From positions 1-12,755 of the forward strand of contig DOMW01000295.1 of assembly GCA_003510345.1 (NCBI GenBank): 12,755 nt of DNA, written 5' to 3'. Of the stretch, positions 1 to 6,362 are shown piece by piece. Every line of letters begins with the position of its first letter. Position 1 is the first letter of the stretch. Source of the stretch: Clostridiales bacterium. Lineage in GTDB: Bacteria; Bacillota; Clostridia; Christensenellales; Christensenellaceae. The position numbers and the translations under genes were made by a program. The notes beneath the pieces were generated by a model. That model did not search any database, was not told the DNA's origin, and saw nothing but the letters and a program-made list of their open reading frames with translations.

Positions 1-49
1 TGGAAATTCCGAATTCCCCTGCCCCCATGACGAGAAGCGGCAGCGTCAT
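1..49 (-). CDS. Possible 5' end of an unidentified gene running off the left edge
   Basis: An open frame starts with ATG at 49 on the minus strand and runs off the window after 16 codons, reading MTLPLLVMGAGEFGIS. A GAGG ribosome binding site lies about six bases upstream of the ATG. The peptide has a hydrophobic strand followed by GAGEFG, which fits the GxGxxG nucleotide-binding turn at the start of Rossmann-type proteins, including PglD/NeuD-like sugar acetyltransferases. That is only a resemblance. It would be the next gene after the ribokinase on the same strand, 163 bp downstream, with a possible weak terminator between. Sixteen codons are too few to name a function, and it may not be a gene. 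Confidence 0.3.
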   Translation of the reverse strand, partial: MTLPLLVMGAGEFGIS

Positions 50-157
50 AACTATCCTCGGTGAGAAATAGTTGCCGTTTCACCAGTGGTGCAGAGGTGC
101 ACTTAAATCTCGTCTCTCAAACCGAGGCATAGGTAAATGTTGTTGAACGACCGCTCA

Positions 158-184
158 CAAAAAGGCCACAAAGATGTGTGGTCT
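158..184 (-). terminator. Possible weak Rho-independent terminator after the ribokinase gene
   Basis: Read on the minus strand, about 30 bases after the ribokinase stop codon, CCACA and TGTGG form a 5-bp stem around a CATCTT loop. A G-C pair lies just beyond one A.C mismatch. The stem is followed by CC and a run of five T. The stem is short, so termination is plausible but not certain. It is in the right place to end the btpA-ribokinase transcript. Confidence 0.35.
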
Positions 185-212
185 AAATTGAACAGCAGCT
201 ACCCAGGTTTTT

Positions 213-1154
213 CTATTTGAGATTCTTTTTCATGAAATCCATAACTTCAGCCGTGGTGGGAACAGATGGCTGTGCGCCCCGCCTGGTGGTGGAAATCGCC
301 GCGGCCGCAGAAGCAAATCGCAGGGATTCCTCCAGTGAATGCCCCAGGGAAAGGTGCGCGGCCAGCCCGCCGGTGAAGATATCCCCCGCCGCCGTGGAAT
401 CGACTGAATTTACCTTGTATGCGGGGAAATACTTCGCGCTGCCGTCAAGAAGGGCGACACACCCTTTTTCCCCAAGTGTGATCATCGGCGTTGAAAAGCC
501 CATATCCTTCAGGGCATGGAGGGCTTCTTCCCGGTTGCTGTCGTTAATCTCGCCAAGGCCGGTGACACGCGCGGCCTCCGTTTCATTTGGCTTGAAGATA
601 TCCACGCAAGCGGGAATATCCTGCGGCATCGGCCCGGCGGGCATGGGTGCGGGGTCGAGTATCACGTACATTCCCTTCTCCCGACCGACGCGCATTGCCT
701 CATACATCGTGTCGAGTCGCATTTCCAGTTGGAGTATCAGTATATCGCCCGCGGTGAAAAGGGATTCATTCTCCCTGATGTGGCGGGGGAGGCATTTTCC
801 GTTTGCGCCGGGTGTGAATGTAATACAGTTTTGCCCGCTTTTCTCCTCCACGACGATAAGCGCGATCCCCGCCGAATCGCCCTCGCTGATCAGCACAGGG
901 GAAGTATCTACACCGTTTGCCTGCAAATCGGCAAGCAGCGCCCGACTGGTAGCGTCGTCGCCCAGCATACCGAAATGCCGGACATCACCGCCCAACAGAG
1001 AGGCGGCAACGGAGAGGTTGCCCCCTTTGCCGCCCGGAAAATTTTTAAAGTGATCGGTTACCACAGTCTCACCGGGCGCGGCAAAATGATCGGCGTACAT
1101 TACAAAATCCATGTTGACGCCGCCAATACTGAGAATCTTCTTATTATTAGCCAT
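213..1154 (-). CDS. rbsK: Ribokinase (PfkB family carbohydrate kinase)
   Basis: This is a 313-residue cytoplasmic sugar kinase expected to phosphorylate D-ribose, or a close analogue, at O5 using ATP. Ribokinase hallmarks appear in order: N14 and D16 in the first strand, the PGGKGGN glycine motif at 40-46, QLE at 142-144, PNETEA near 189-194, TLGEKG near 227-231, and the anion-hole and catalytic-base motif AAGD at 255-258 with D258 as base. The TRRGAQPSVPT tail closely resembles E. coli RbsK as I recall it, and the sugar-contact residues N14, D16, N46 and E144 are in the expected places. It starts two bases after the btpA stop codon; its AAGGAG ribosome binding site lies inside the last btpA codons, so translation is probably coupled. 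Within the PfkB family the true sugar could differ, because the neighbouring pathway is unusual. Confidence 0.87.
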   Translation of the reverse strand: MANNKKILSIGGVNMDFVMYADHFAAPGETVVTDHFKNFPGGKGGNLSVAASLLGGDVRHFGMLGDDATSRALLADLQANGVDTSPVLISEGDSAGIALIVVEEKSGQNCITFTPGANGKCLPRHIRENESLFTAGDILILQLEMRLDTMYEAMRVGREKGMYVILDPAPMPAGPMPQDIPACVDIFKPNETEAARVTGLGEINDSNREEALHALKDMGFSTPMITLGEKGCVALLDGSAKYFPAYKVNSVDSTAAGDIFTGGLAAHLSLGHSLEESLRFASAAAAISTTRRGAQPSVPTTAEVMDFMKKNLK

Positions 1155-1156
1155 AC

Positions 1157-1990
1157 TTATATCTCCTTGCGGATCGCTTTGATTACATCCATAAACTCTT
1201 TCGTGTTTTGTTCGCTCACGACATTCTTCCAGTTGCCGCCCTCTTTAAAGGCGCTGCCCACGATGGCGCCGTCCGAACAGGAGAGAAGCTCCGCAGCGTT
1301 TCGCGCGGTAATGCCGCTTCCCAAAAGAACGGGAATGGAAATGCCCGAAGAAAGCTCTTCTATTTTTTCTTTTGTGGGCGGCACGCCCGTCTCGAACCCG
1401 GTCACGATCAAAAGGTCGGCGCCTTCGCTTTCCGCGTCGTATGCCTGCTCGGCGATACTGCGGTCGGAGATCAAAAAGTGGCTGCCATGCTTTACGTTGA
1501 CGTCGCAAAGGTATTTGACGCCATCCGCGCGCAGCGTGCTACGGTAACGCGCAAGCTTTGCGCCAATCCCCTCGGTAATGCCGGCGTGTGAGACGTAGGC
1601 GTTTACCCATTCAAACACGCGCACCCATTTCGCGCCCACGGCAGTGGCGATGGCTGTCGCGGCGAACGCGCCGTTTAAATGGCAGTTTATGCCGACGGGG
1701 ATACTGACGGCTTCCTTTACTTTAACCGCGATGGCGGCCATGGCGGCGACGGTTTCGTTGCCGATGTCCTCACCTTTCAGATAAGGGTAATCCCATATGT
1801 TCTCCAATTGAAGCCCATCCACACCGCCGCGCTCCAGTCGGACCGCGTCTGCAACGGCAAGCTCGGTCAGTTTGTCCATGCCGCACTGGGCGGGGTCGTA
1901 CAGCGGGGAACCGGGCAGTGGGAACAGGTGTACCATGCCGATAACGGGCTTTTTAACGGAAAATGTATTGTTTAACCATGTTTGACTCAT
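1157..1990 (-). CDS. BtpA/SgcQ family TIM-barrel protein
   Basis: A 277-residue soluble protein of the BtpA/SgcQ family. I chose the ATG at 1990 because GGAGG lies eight bases upstream and the family N-terminus follows; a longer frame to 2197 translates AT-rich promoter DNA. Visible family motifs are GMVHLFPLPGSP near 18-29, LENIWDYPY near 62-70, DVNVKHGSH near 166-174, VTGFETGVPP in the C-terminal half, and GSGIT before the last strands, like the phosphate-binding end of a TIM barrel. BtpA was first linked to photosystem I stability in cyanobacteria. SgcQ lies in the E. coli sgc sugar operon together with SgcE, an epimerase of the Rpe family. The biochemical reaction was not known to me. Here it is first in an operon with ribokinase and divergent from a sugar importer, so an enzymatic role on a sugar phosphate, perhaps as a lyase or isomerase, is likely but unproven. 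Confidence 0.87.
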   Translation of the reverse strand: MSQTWLNNTFSVKKPVIGMVHLFPLPGSPLYDPAQCGMDKLTELAVADAVRLERGGVDGLQLENIWDYPYLKGEDIGNETVAAMAAIAVKVKEAVSIPVGINCHLNGAFAATAIATAVGAKWVRVFEWVNAYVSHAGITEGIGAKLARYRSTLRADGVKYLCDVNVKHGSHFLISDRSIAEQAYDAESEGADLLIVTGFETGVPPTKEKIEELSSGISIPVLLGSGITARNAAELLSCSDGAIVGSAFKEGGNWKNVVSEQNTKEFMDVIKAIRKEI

Positions 1991-2006
1991 AAGAAGCTCC
2001 TCCAAT

Positions 2007-2032
2007 TCGTTGTAACGCGTCGTTGTAACGCG
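2007..2032. repeat. Perfect 13-bp tandem repeat in the btpA 5' leader
   Basis: The plus-strand unit TCGTTGTAACGCG occurs twice head to tail at 2007-2019 and 2020-2032. Each copy contains a short inverted repeat, CGTT and AACG around GT. The array ends about five bases before the btpA ribosome binding site and lies downstream of the predicted minus promoter. This could be a pair of operator sites for a repressor, or an RNA element in the leader. Confidence 0.7.
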
Positions 2033-2089
2033 GCAGTTTGAGCGCACATTATTATAGTAAAGAAACATTAGTTTAATGAAATTGGTATC

Positions 2090-2118
2090 AATGTAGCATA
2101 GACGCATAATAATGTCAA
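2090..2118 (-). promoter_or_regulatory. Sigma-A-type promoter for the btpA-ribokinase operon
   Basis: On the minus strand a perfect TTGACA (2118-2113) is followed by a 17-bp spacer and TACATT (2095-2090), preceded by TGC as an extended -10. Transcription would start near 2083, giving a leader of about 90 nt. A separate TATAAT at 2056-2051 could be a second -10 but has only a poor -35. Confidence 0.6.
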
Positions 2119-2238
2119 CAGACAGAAAGAAATAGGAATCCTCACATATGAAAGCAAAACACTTACACAATATGTAAATATATAGTAAAATAACCATAAA
2201 AAAATGGCAAATGACAGAATGTTAAAAAAAAATAATAA

Positions 2239-2266
2239 TTGACATAATATTTAATACTGGTATAAT
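2239..2266 (+). promoter_or_regulatory. Consensus sigma-A promoter for the transporter/GRE operon
   Basis: A perfect TTGACA (2239-2244), a 16-bp spacer and a perfect TATAAT (2261-2266) with an extended -10 TGG directly before it. An A-rich tract lies immediately upstream (2224-2238) and could act as an UP element. The predicted start near 2273 leaves a leader of about 135 nt before the ATP-binding gene. An inverted repeat, ATAC and GTAT around TG (2254-2263), overlaps the -10 and is well placed for a repressor. Confidence 0.8.
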
Positions 2267-2278
2267 GTGAGTAAACAA

Positions 2279-2380
2279 TCCGGATACCTAAGAATAATAA
2301 TAGGAATATACAGTGGGCATTTCATGGCGGTTACCGCCTGCGGGTTTTGCGGGATATGGGTAGGTATACTACTTAGCGGA
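2279..2380 (+). promoter_or_regulatory. Candidate folded 5' leader RNA before the ABC transporter operon
   Basis: Starting just after the predicted transcription start, TCCG (2279-2282) can pair with CGGA (2377-2380), and CTAAG (2288-2292) with CTTAG (2372-2376). This gives a 9-bp closing stem with a five-base bulge on the 5' side. Inside it lies the hairpin GGCGG-TTA-CCGCC (2326-2338), followed by a GCGGG direct repeat around TTTT. The stem ends 18 bases before the GGAGG ribosome binding site. I do not recognise a known riboswitch class; the fold is inferred by eye. Confidence 0.35.
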
Positions 2381-2408
2381 CATTTAACATACAACGACGG
2401 AGGTAACT

Positions 2409-3923
2409 ATGGCGGTGAAGTTTGACAAAACAAAGCCGATCCTCGAAGTGAAAGGTGCGACAAAAGTCTACTCGGGCGTGACAGTGCTGTCAAATGTCGA
2501 TTTTGACCTTTACCCGGGCGAAGTGCACGCCCTGGTGGGGGAAAACGGCGCGGGCAAGTCCACTTTATCCAAAATCATTTCAGGGGTTATTGAAAAGACA
2601 GGCGGGGAAATGGTGTGCAAAGGCGCGCCCTACAGCCCGGAGAATACGCACGAAGCGATTGCGCGCGGGGTCTCTATTGTACACCAGGAGTTTAACCTGA
2701 TCCCGGTGCTGACAGTCGCGCAGAATATCTTTCTTGGAAAAGAACGCGCCGCAGGCGGGTTTATAGACGAGAAGGAAAGCGCTGAAAAAGCGGCCTTGAT
2801 GCTGAAACAATTGGAGCTGGATATCCCGGTAAAACGCAAGGTGCGTTATTTGAGCGTAGCGCAGATGCAGCTTGTGGAAATTACGAAATGCCTTTGTGAC
2901 GACAGCGACATCATCATCATGGATGAGCCGACGGCGCCGCTTACAAGAAATGAAACGAAGCAGCTTTTTAAGATTATTCAGAACCTGCGGGAAAAAGGCG
3001 TCGCTATTATCTACATCTCGCACAAACTGGACGAAATTTTTACTGTTTCACAGCGGATTACAGTGCTGCGTGACGGGCAAAAAGTCGGAACGTATAATAC
3101 CGGAGATTTGGATGAGGATAAGCTGGTGAGCCTGATGGTGGGCCGTGAAATATCTTCGATGTATGAGCATGTAAACAAGTCGCGGGACGAGGTCGTGCTG
3201 AAGGTAGATGGCCTCACCTGTTACGGAATGGCGGAAAATGTAAGCTTTGAATTAAAACGGGGCGAGATACTCGGCTTTGGCGGTTTGGTCGGCGCGGGCA
3301 GGACGGAATTGATGAAAATGATATTCGGCGAGATCGCGCTTGACAAAGGAAAGCTGGAGCTGATGGGCGAGGTGATCACAAAGCCCCGCATACGGGACAT
3401 GGTGGAAAAGGGGCTGGTATACTTGCCGGAAGACCGGAAGTATGAAGGCATCATTGCCAACATGAAGGTGAAGGATAATATTACGCTGCCTATTTTGAAG
3501 CGGCTCACAAAGGGCGGGTTTATCATTGCCGCTAAAGAAAAAGAGATCGCGGAAGAAATGGTGCACAAGCTGAATGTGAAAACGCAGGGGATCCGGCAGA
3601 ATGTGGCGAACCTCTCGGGTGGGAACCAGCAAAAGGTTGTGCTGGCGAAGTGGCTGGCGAGCAATGTGAAGGTGCTGATTCTGGACGAGCCGACGAGGGG
3701 GATAGACGTTGGCGCGAAGCATGAGATCTATAAACTGATGAACCAGCTTTGCGCGGACGGCGTTTCCATCATTATGATATCCAGTGAGATGTCCGAGCTG
3801 ATAGGTATGAGCGACAGGCTGATCGTCATGTCCGAAAAAAGGGTGACGGGCGAGCTTAGGGGAGACGAAATCAACGAAACCGCGATCATGAACTACGCGG
3901 TGCAGCGCGGATACAAAATCTGA
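2409..3923 (+). CDS. Ribose-type sugar ABC transporter, ATP-binding protein (RbsA-like)
   Basis: A 504-residue cytoplasmic tandem ATPase that energises sugar import, of the RbsA/MglA/XylG type. The first nucleotide-binding domain has Walker A GENGAGKST (44-52), the non-canonical signature LSVAQ (148-152) and Walker B IIIMDEPTA (168-176). The second has the degenerate Walker A GLVGAGRTE (292-300), which lacks the lysine as is usual in this family, then a canonical LSGGNQQK (402-409) and Walker B LILDEPTRG (423-431). The length matches the family. The ATG at 2409 has GGAGG five bases upstream. It is the first gene of the plus-strand operon, followed 16 bases later by the permease. The family fits ribose, galactose, xylose and related sugars, so the ATPase does not reveal the substrate. 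Confidence 0.93.
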   Translation: MAVKFDKTKPILEVKGATKVYSGVTVLSNVDFDLYPGEVHALVGENGAGKSTLSKIISGVIEKTGGEMVCKGAPYSPENTHEAIARGVSIVHQEFNLIPVLTVAQNIFLGKERAAGGFIDEKESAEKAALMLKQLELDIPVKRKVRYLSVAQMQLVEITKCLCDDSDIIIMDEPTAPLTRNETKQLFKIIQNLREKGVAIIYISHKLDEIFTVSQRITVLRDGQKVGTYNTGDLDEDKLVSLMVGREISSMYEHVNKSRDEVVLKVDGLTCYGMAENVSFELKRGEILGFGGLVGAGRTELMKMIFGEIALDKGKLELMGEVITKPRIRDMVEKGLVYLPEDRKYEGIIANMKVKDNITLPILKRLTKGGFIIAAKEKEIAEEMVHKLNVKTQGIRQNVANLSGGNQQKVVLAKWLASNVKVLILDEPTRGIDVGAKHEIYKLMNQLCADGVSIIMISSEMSELIGMSDRLIVMSEKRVTGELRGDEINETAIMNYAVQRGYKI

Positions 3924-3939
3924 GGAGGTAACTTGCGTT

Positions 3940-4944
3940 ATGTTTGCTACAAGCGGCAATGAACTGAGAAAATCCAGAGGGAATCTAAGGGTGAAGTCTA
4001 TATTAGTCCGGACGGGTGTGTTTTGGAGTCTGGCGGCGCTTATCATTATACTTGCCATTGTGTCGGAGCAGTTTCTTACGGTAGGTAACCTGCTCAATGT
4101 AGCCAGGCAGGTCGTGATCATGTCTGTGCTGGGCATTGGTGTGACATTCGTTATTATCGGCGGGGGCATAGACCTTTCCGTAGGGTCTATCGTGGCGCTT
4201 GCGAGCGCGTTTTCCGCGGGGGCGATGACGGCGACGGGTTCGTTGCCTTTGGCTATCCTTGTGGCCGTCATAACCGGTTTGGGCTGCGGCCTGCTGCAAG
4301 GGTTTCTGATCACAAAATTCAGCCTGGCGCCTTTCGCGGTTACGCTCGGCGGGATGTCGATCTTCCGGGGGATGACGCTGCTTTATACGGACGGTATCCC
4401 GATCAGTAACCTGCCGGCGGACTTCCGCTGGTTTGGGGCAGGCACATTCGGCCAGTTCCCCGTGCCAGTTGTGATACTCATTATCGTGGCAGTTGTGGCC
4501 TACCTCGTGCTCAGTAAAACGAAGCTTGGCCGTTATGTATACGCAATCGGTTCCAACGAAAATACAACGCGCCTCACCGGCATCAACGTAAACTTTTACA
4601 GAACAATGACCTATGTCATCGCGGGGCTTTGCTGCGCGATCGCGGGCCTGGTTTTAACGGGGCGCATCAATTCGGCGCATCCTTACGCCGGGCAGGGATA
4701 TGAACTGAACGCCATTGCCGCGGTCGTAATCGGCGGGACCAGCCTGGCGGGCGGCGAGGGTACGATTTATGGAACGATCATCGGCGCGCTTGTGATCGGG
4801 ATCATTGAAAACGGGCTGAACCTTTTGCAGATCAACGCGTTCTGGCAAGAGGTGGCTGTGGGTGCGGTGATCATTGTCGCCGTTATCATTGACAGGATCA
4901 GGATCAATATGGCGGAAAGTATGGCGCAGGTCAGCGCGGAATAA
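3940..4944 (+). CDS. Ribose-type sugar ABC transporter, permease (RbsC-like)
   Basis: A 334-residue membrane protein with about eight to ten hydrophobic segments, forming the transmembrane channel as a likely homodimer with the RbsA-like ATPase. Family motifs seen are GGGIDLSVGSIVAL (near 73-86), AIGSNENTTRLTGI (near 202-215), and the C-terminal run AAVVIGGTSLAGGEGT followed by IGALVIGIIENGLNLL. A hydrophilic N-terminus of about 24 residues precedes the first segment. The ribosome binding site AGGAGG overlaps the stop codon of the ATPase gene and is 11 bases from the ATG, slightly long. A single permease gene is normal for RbsABC-type systems. Confidence 0.92.
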   Translation: MFATSGNELRKSRGNLRVKSILVRTGVFWSLAALIIILAIVSEQFLTVGNLLNVARQVVIMSVLGIGVTFVIIGGGIDLSVGSIVALASAFSAGAMTATGSLPLAILVAVITGLGCGLLQGFLITKFSLAPFAVTLGGMSIFRGMTLLYTDGIPISNLPADFRWFGAGTFGQFPVPVVILIIVAVVAYLVLSKTKLGRYVYAIGSNENTTRLTGINVNFYRTMTYVIAGLCCAIAGLVLTGRINSAHPYAGQGYELNAIAAVVIGGTSLAGGEGTIYGTIIGALVIGIIENGLNLLQINAFWQEVAVGAVIIVAVIIDRIRINMAESMAQVSAE

Positions 4945-4960
4945 TAATATAGAATCCAGT

Positions 4961-4981
4961 TTGGGTAATAATACTGCCCAA
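4961..4981 (+). other. Intercistronic stem-loop before the binding-protein gene
   Basis: TTGGGTA (4961-4967) pairs with TGCCCAA (4975-4981) in a 7-bp stem containing one G.U pair, with loop ATAATAC. It sits 27 bases upstream of the binding-protein ATG and has no following T-run. Such hairpins can protect mRNA ends and raise the level of the binding protein relative to the permease. Role inferred from position only. Confidence 0.35.
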
Positions 4982-5008
4982 TTAATAATAACATCAGGAG
5001 GAATTGTG

Positions 5009-6064
5009 ATGAAAAGAACTAAAGTACTTGCACTCGTTGTTGTCATCGTGATGCTTGCGGCAGTCTTTGCGGCATGTTCCACACCGGCGGCGGAGGGACC
5101 GGCATCGGAAGCACCTGCATCGGAGGCTCCGGCGTCGGAAGCGCCTGCGGAAGAACCTGCGACGGAAGCTCCGGCGACGGAAGCGCCCGCGGAAGAGCCG
5201 GCTGGCGAAGCGAGCGGCGCGTACAACTTCGTATATCTCTCTCCCAACCATGCGAACCCTTTCTGGCAGATGGTTGCCGCCGGTGTAGAAGAAACGGCTG
5301 CGGCGATGGGATCCAAAGTGACGATTTCCGACGCGCAGGACGACCCGGCGAAGCAGATCAGCCAGGCGGAAGACGCATTGCTGAACAACCCGGACGTTGT
5401 GTTCTTAAGCCCGTTTGAAACAGATACAGGCACGGCGATCACCGAGCTTTGCAACGCGGCGAATGTGCCGATTTTCATTCTGGATACCGGCAGCGAAGCG
5501 GACTACACATGCTTTATTACGTCCGACAACAAACAGGGCGGGCGTGTGGCAGGCGATTTCCTGCTTGCGAACACGGACGACAGCAGAAATGTTGCCGAAC
5601 TTCAAGGCCTGATCGGCCGCGTGGTTCCGGCGCAGCGCGGTGTTGGCTTCAACGAAGTAATGTCTGAAAACGACGTTGAAGTGAAGTATGTACAACCCGC
5701 GGATTTCAACCGTGAAAAGGGTATGTCTTTGATGGAGAACTTCCTTACGACCGACCCCGAGATCAACGCGGTGTTCTGCTGGAACGATGAGATGGCGCTG
5801 GGCGCGAAAGAAGCGATTGCGGCGCGCGGCCTCACAGACAAGATCCTGTTGGTTGGCTTTGACGCTACAGATGAAGCGGTGCAGGCTGTGATCGACGGGC
5901 AGATGGCGGCGACTGTCGCCCAGAACCCTTATGGCTTTGGCCAGCAGGGCGTAGAGCTTGCCTACAAATTCCTGGCGGGCGAAGAAATTGAAAAAGACGT
6001 GTTGATCGAATGTAAAGTAATTGATGCGAGCAACGCGCAGGCTTATCTGGATGGCACGCTGTAA
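5009..6064 (+). CDS. Sugar-binding lipoprotein of the ABC importer (RbsB-like)
   Basis: A 351-residue extracytoplasmic solute receptor. I chose ATG 5009, with AGGAGG seven bases upstream and a lipoprotein signal following; the frame is open further upstream but only across permease DNA. A positively charged start and hydrophobic stretch (6-20) lead to the lipobox FAAC with Cys23 as the lipidated residue. Residues 24-70 are a low-complexity linker, then a Peripla_BP_4 domain to the end. Compared with E. coli RbsB from memory, the ligand positions NPF (83-85), R210, N259, D285 and Q305 are kept. W86 replaces a Phe, and the Arg after the conserved Asp (LDR in RbsB) is Thr here (LDT, 158-160). 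The ligand is thus probably ribose-like but not necessarily ribose. It follows the permease by 64 bases. Confidence 0.92.
   Translation: MKRTKVLALVVVIVMLAAVFAACSTPAAEGPASEAPASEAPASEAPAEEPATEAPATEAPAEEPAGEASGAYNFVYLSPNHANPFWQMVAAGVEETAAAMGSKVTISDAQDDPAKQISQAEDALLNNPDVVFLSPFETDTGTAITELCNAANVPIFILDTGSEADYTCFITSDNKQGGRVAGDFLLANTDDSRNVAELQGLIGRVVPAQRGVGFNEVMSENDVEVKYVQPADFNREKGMSLMENFLTTDPEINAVFCWNDEMALGAKEAIAARGLTDKILLVGFDATDEAVQAVIDGQMAATVAQNPYGFGQQGVELAYKFLAGEEIEKDVLIECKVIDASNAQAYLDGTL
5099..5212 (+). repeat. Pentapeptide-coding low-complexity repeat in the lipoprotein linker
   Basis: Residues 31-68 of the binding protein are built from five-residue units of the form P-A-S-E-A, P-A-T-E-A and P-A-E-E. 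The DNA shows matching 15-bp imperfect repeats (GCATCGGAAGCACCT-like). It acts as a flexible tether between the lipid anchor and the binding domain, and its copy number may vary between strains. Confidence 0.75.
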
Positions 6065-6084
6065 GCGGGCCACATAACGCAACC

Positions 6085-6120
6085 GGTTGAGGCGGCGGAG
6101 TTTTCTCCGCTGCCTTGACC
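6085..6120 (+). other. Strong stem-loop after the binding-protein gene, lacking a U-tract
   Basis: A 16-bp stem (6085-6100 with 6105-6120, three G.U pairs, no mismatches) closes a TTTT loop, 20 bases after the lipoprotein stop codon. What follows is CATAATAAAAAAAC, so the U-run of an intrinsic terminator is missing in this direction, and there is none in the reverse direction. It most likely stabilises the 3' end of the transporter mRNA or partly separates transporter from enzyme expression. Confidence 0.6.
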
Positions 6121-6139
6121 CATAATAAAAAAACAAAAA

Positions 6140-6267
6140 GACAGTAAAGAGGTGGCAGAAGACAGTTAAGGGGTGACGAAAAGGCAGCACAAGGACGGCG
6201 GAAGACAGCAAAAGGGTGACAGAAGACAACGAAGGGACGGCACAAAGACAGCAAAAGGGAAGGGCAT
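6140..6267 (+). repeat. Degenerate 21-nt purine-rich tandem array upstream of the GRE gene
   Basis: Six units of 21 nt begin at 6140, 6161, 6183, 6204, 6225 and 6247, with single extra A bases at 6182 and 6246. The unit at 6204-6224 reads GACAGCAAAAGGG then TGACAGAA. The others match it at about 17, 16, 15, 14 and 14 of 21 positions. Units at 6183 and 6225 share a GGACGGC variant. A further decayed copy may lie at 6275-6296. Every unit contains an A/G-rich core like a ribosome binding site. Stops interrupt the plus frames, so it is not coding on that strand. Confidence 0.7.
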
Positions 6268-6304
6268 TCTTTAAAGTAATAGGGTGAATGACAGATATCG
6301 AACG

Positions 6305-6341
6305 CATCATTGATGAACAAAGGAATTAAACGCCATTGGCG
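6305..6341. promoter_or_regulatory. Pair of 11-bp palindromes with a common CATTG core
   Basis: CATCATTGATG (6305-6315) and CGCCATTGGCG (6331-6341) are both perfect five-base-arm palindromes around a central T, with centres 26 bp apart. They lie between the tandem array and the GRE ribosome binding site (GGGAGG, 6349-6354). They could be operator sites or small hairpins near the start region. I see no clear promoter in 6065-6362. Confidence 0.35.
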
Positions 6342-6362
6342 ATATACCGGGAGGTAAATAGA

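Noticed and set aside
89..102. Inverted repeat GTGCA-GAGG-TGCAC left of the ribokinase operon
   Set aside because: A 5-bp palindrome without other supporting signals is expected by chance in a region of this size.
1991..2197. N-terminal extension of the BtpA-family protein
   Set aside because: The extra 69 residues come from AT-rich promoter DNA containing the predicted -35 and -10, and a strong ribosome binding site serves ATG 1990.
2326..2350. Resemblance of the GGCGGTTACCGCC leader hairpin to a T-box sequence
   Set aside because: The leader is far shorter than a T-box leader, has no specifier domain or terminator, and precedes sugar-transport genes.
3252..4313. 353-residue antisense frame across the ATPase and permease genes
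   Set aside because: It is an opposite-strand shadow of two clearly conserved genes, has no ribosome binding site, and its translation shows no recognisable domain.
6336..6362. TTG start nine codons upstream for the glycyl radical enzyme
   Set aside because: No ribosome binding site precedes the TTG, while the ATG at 6363 has GGGAGG at eight bases.
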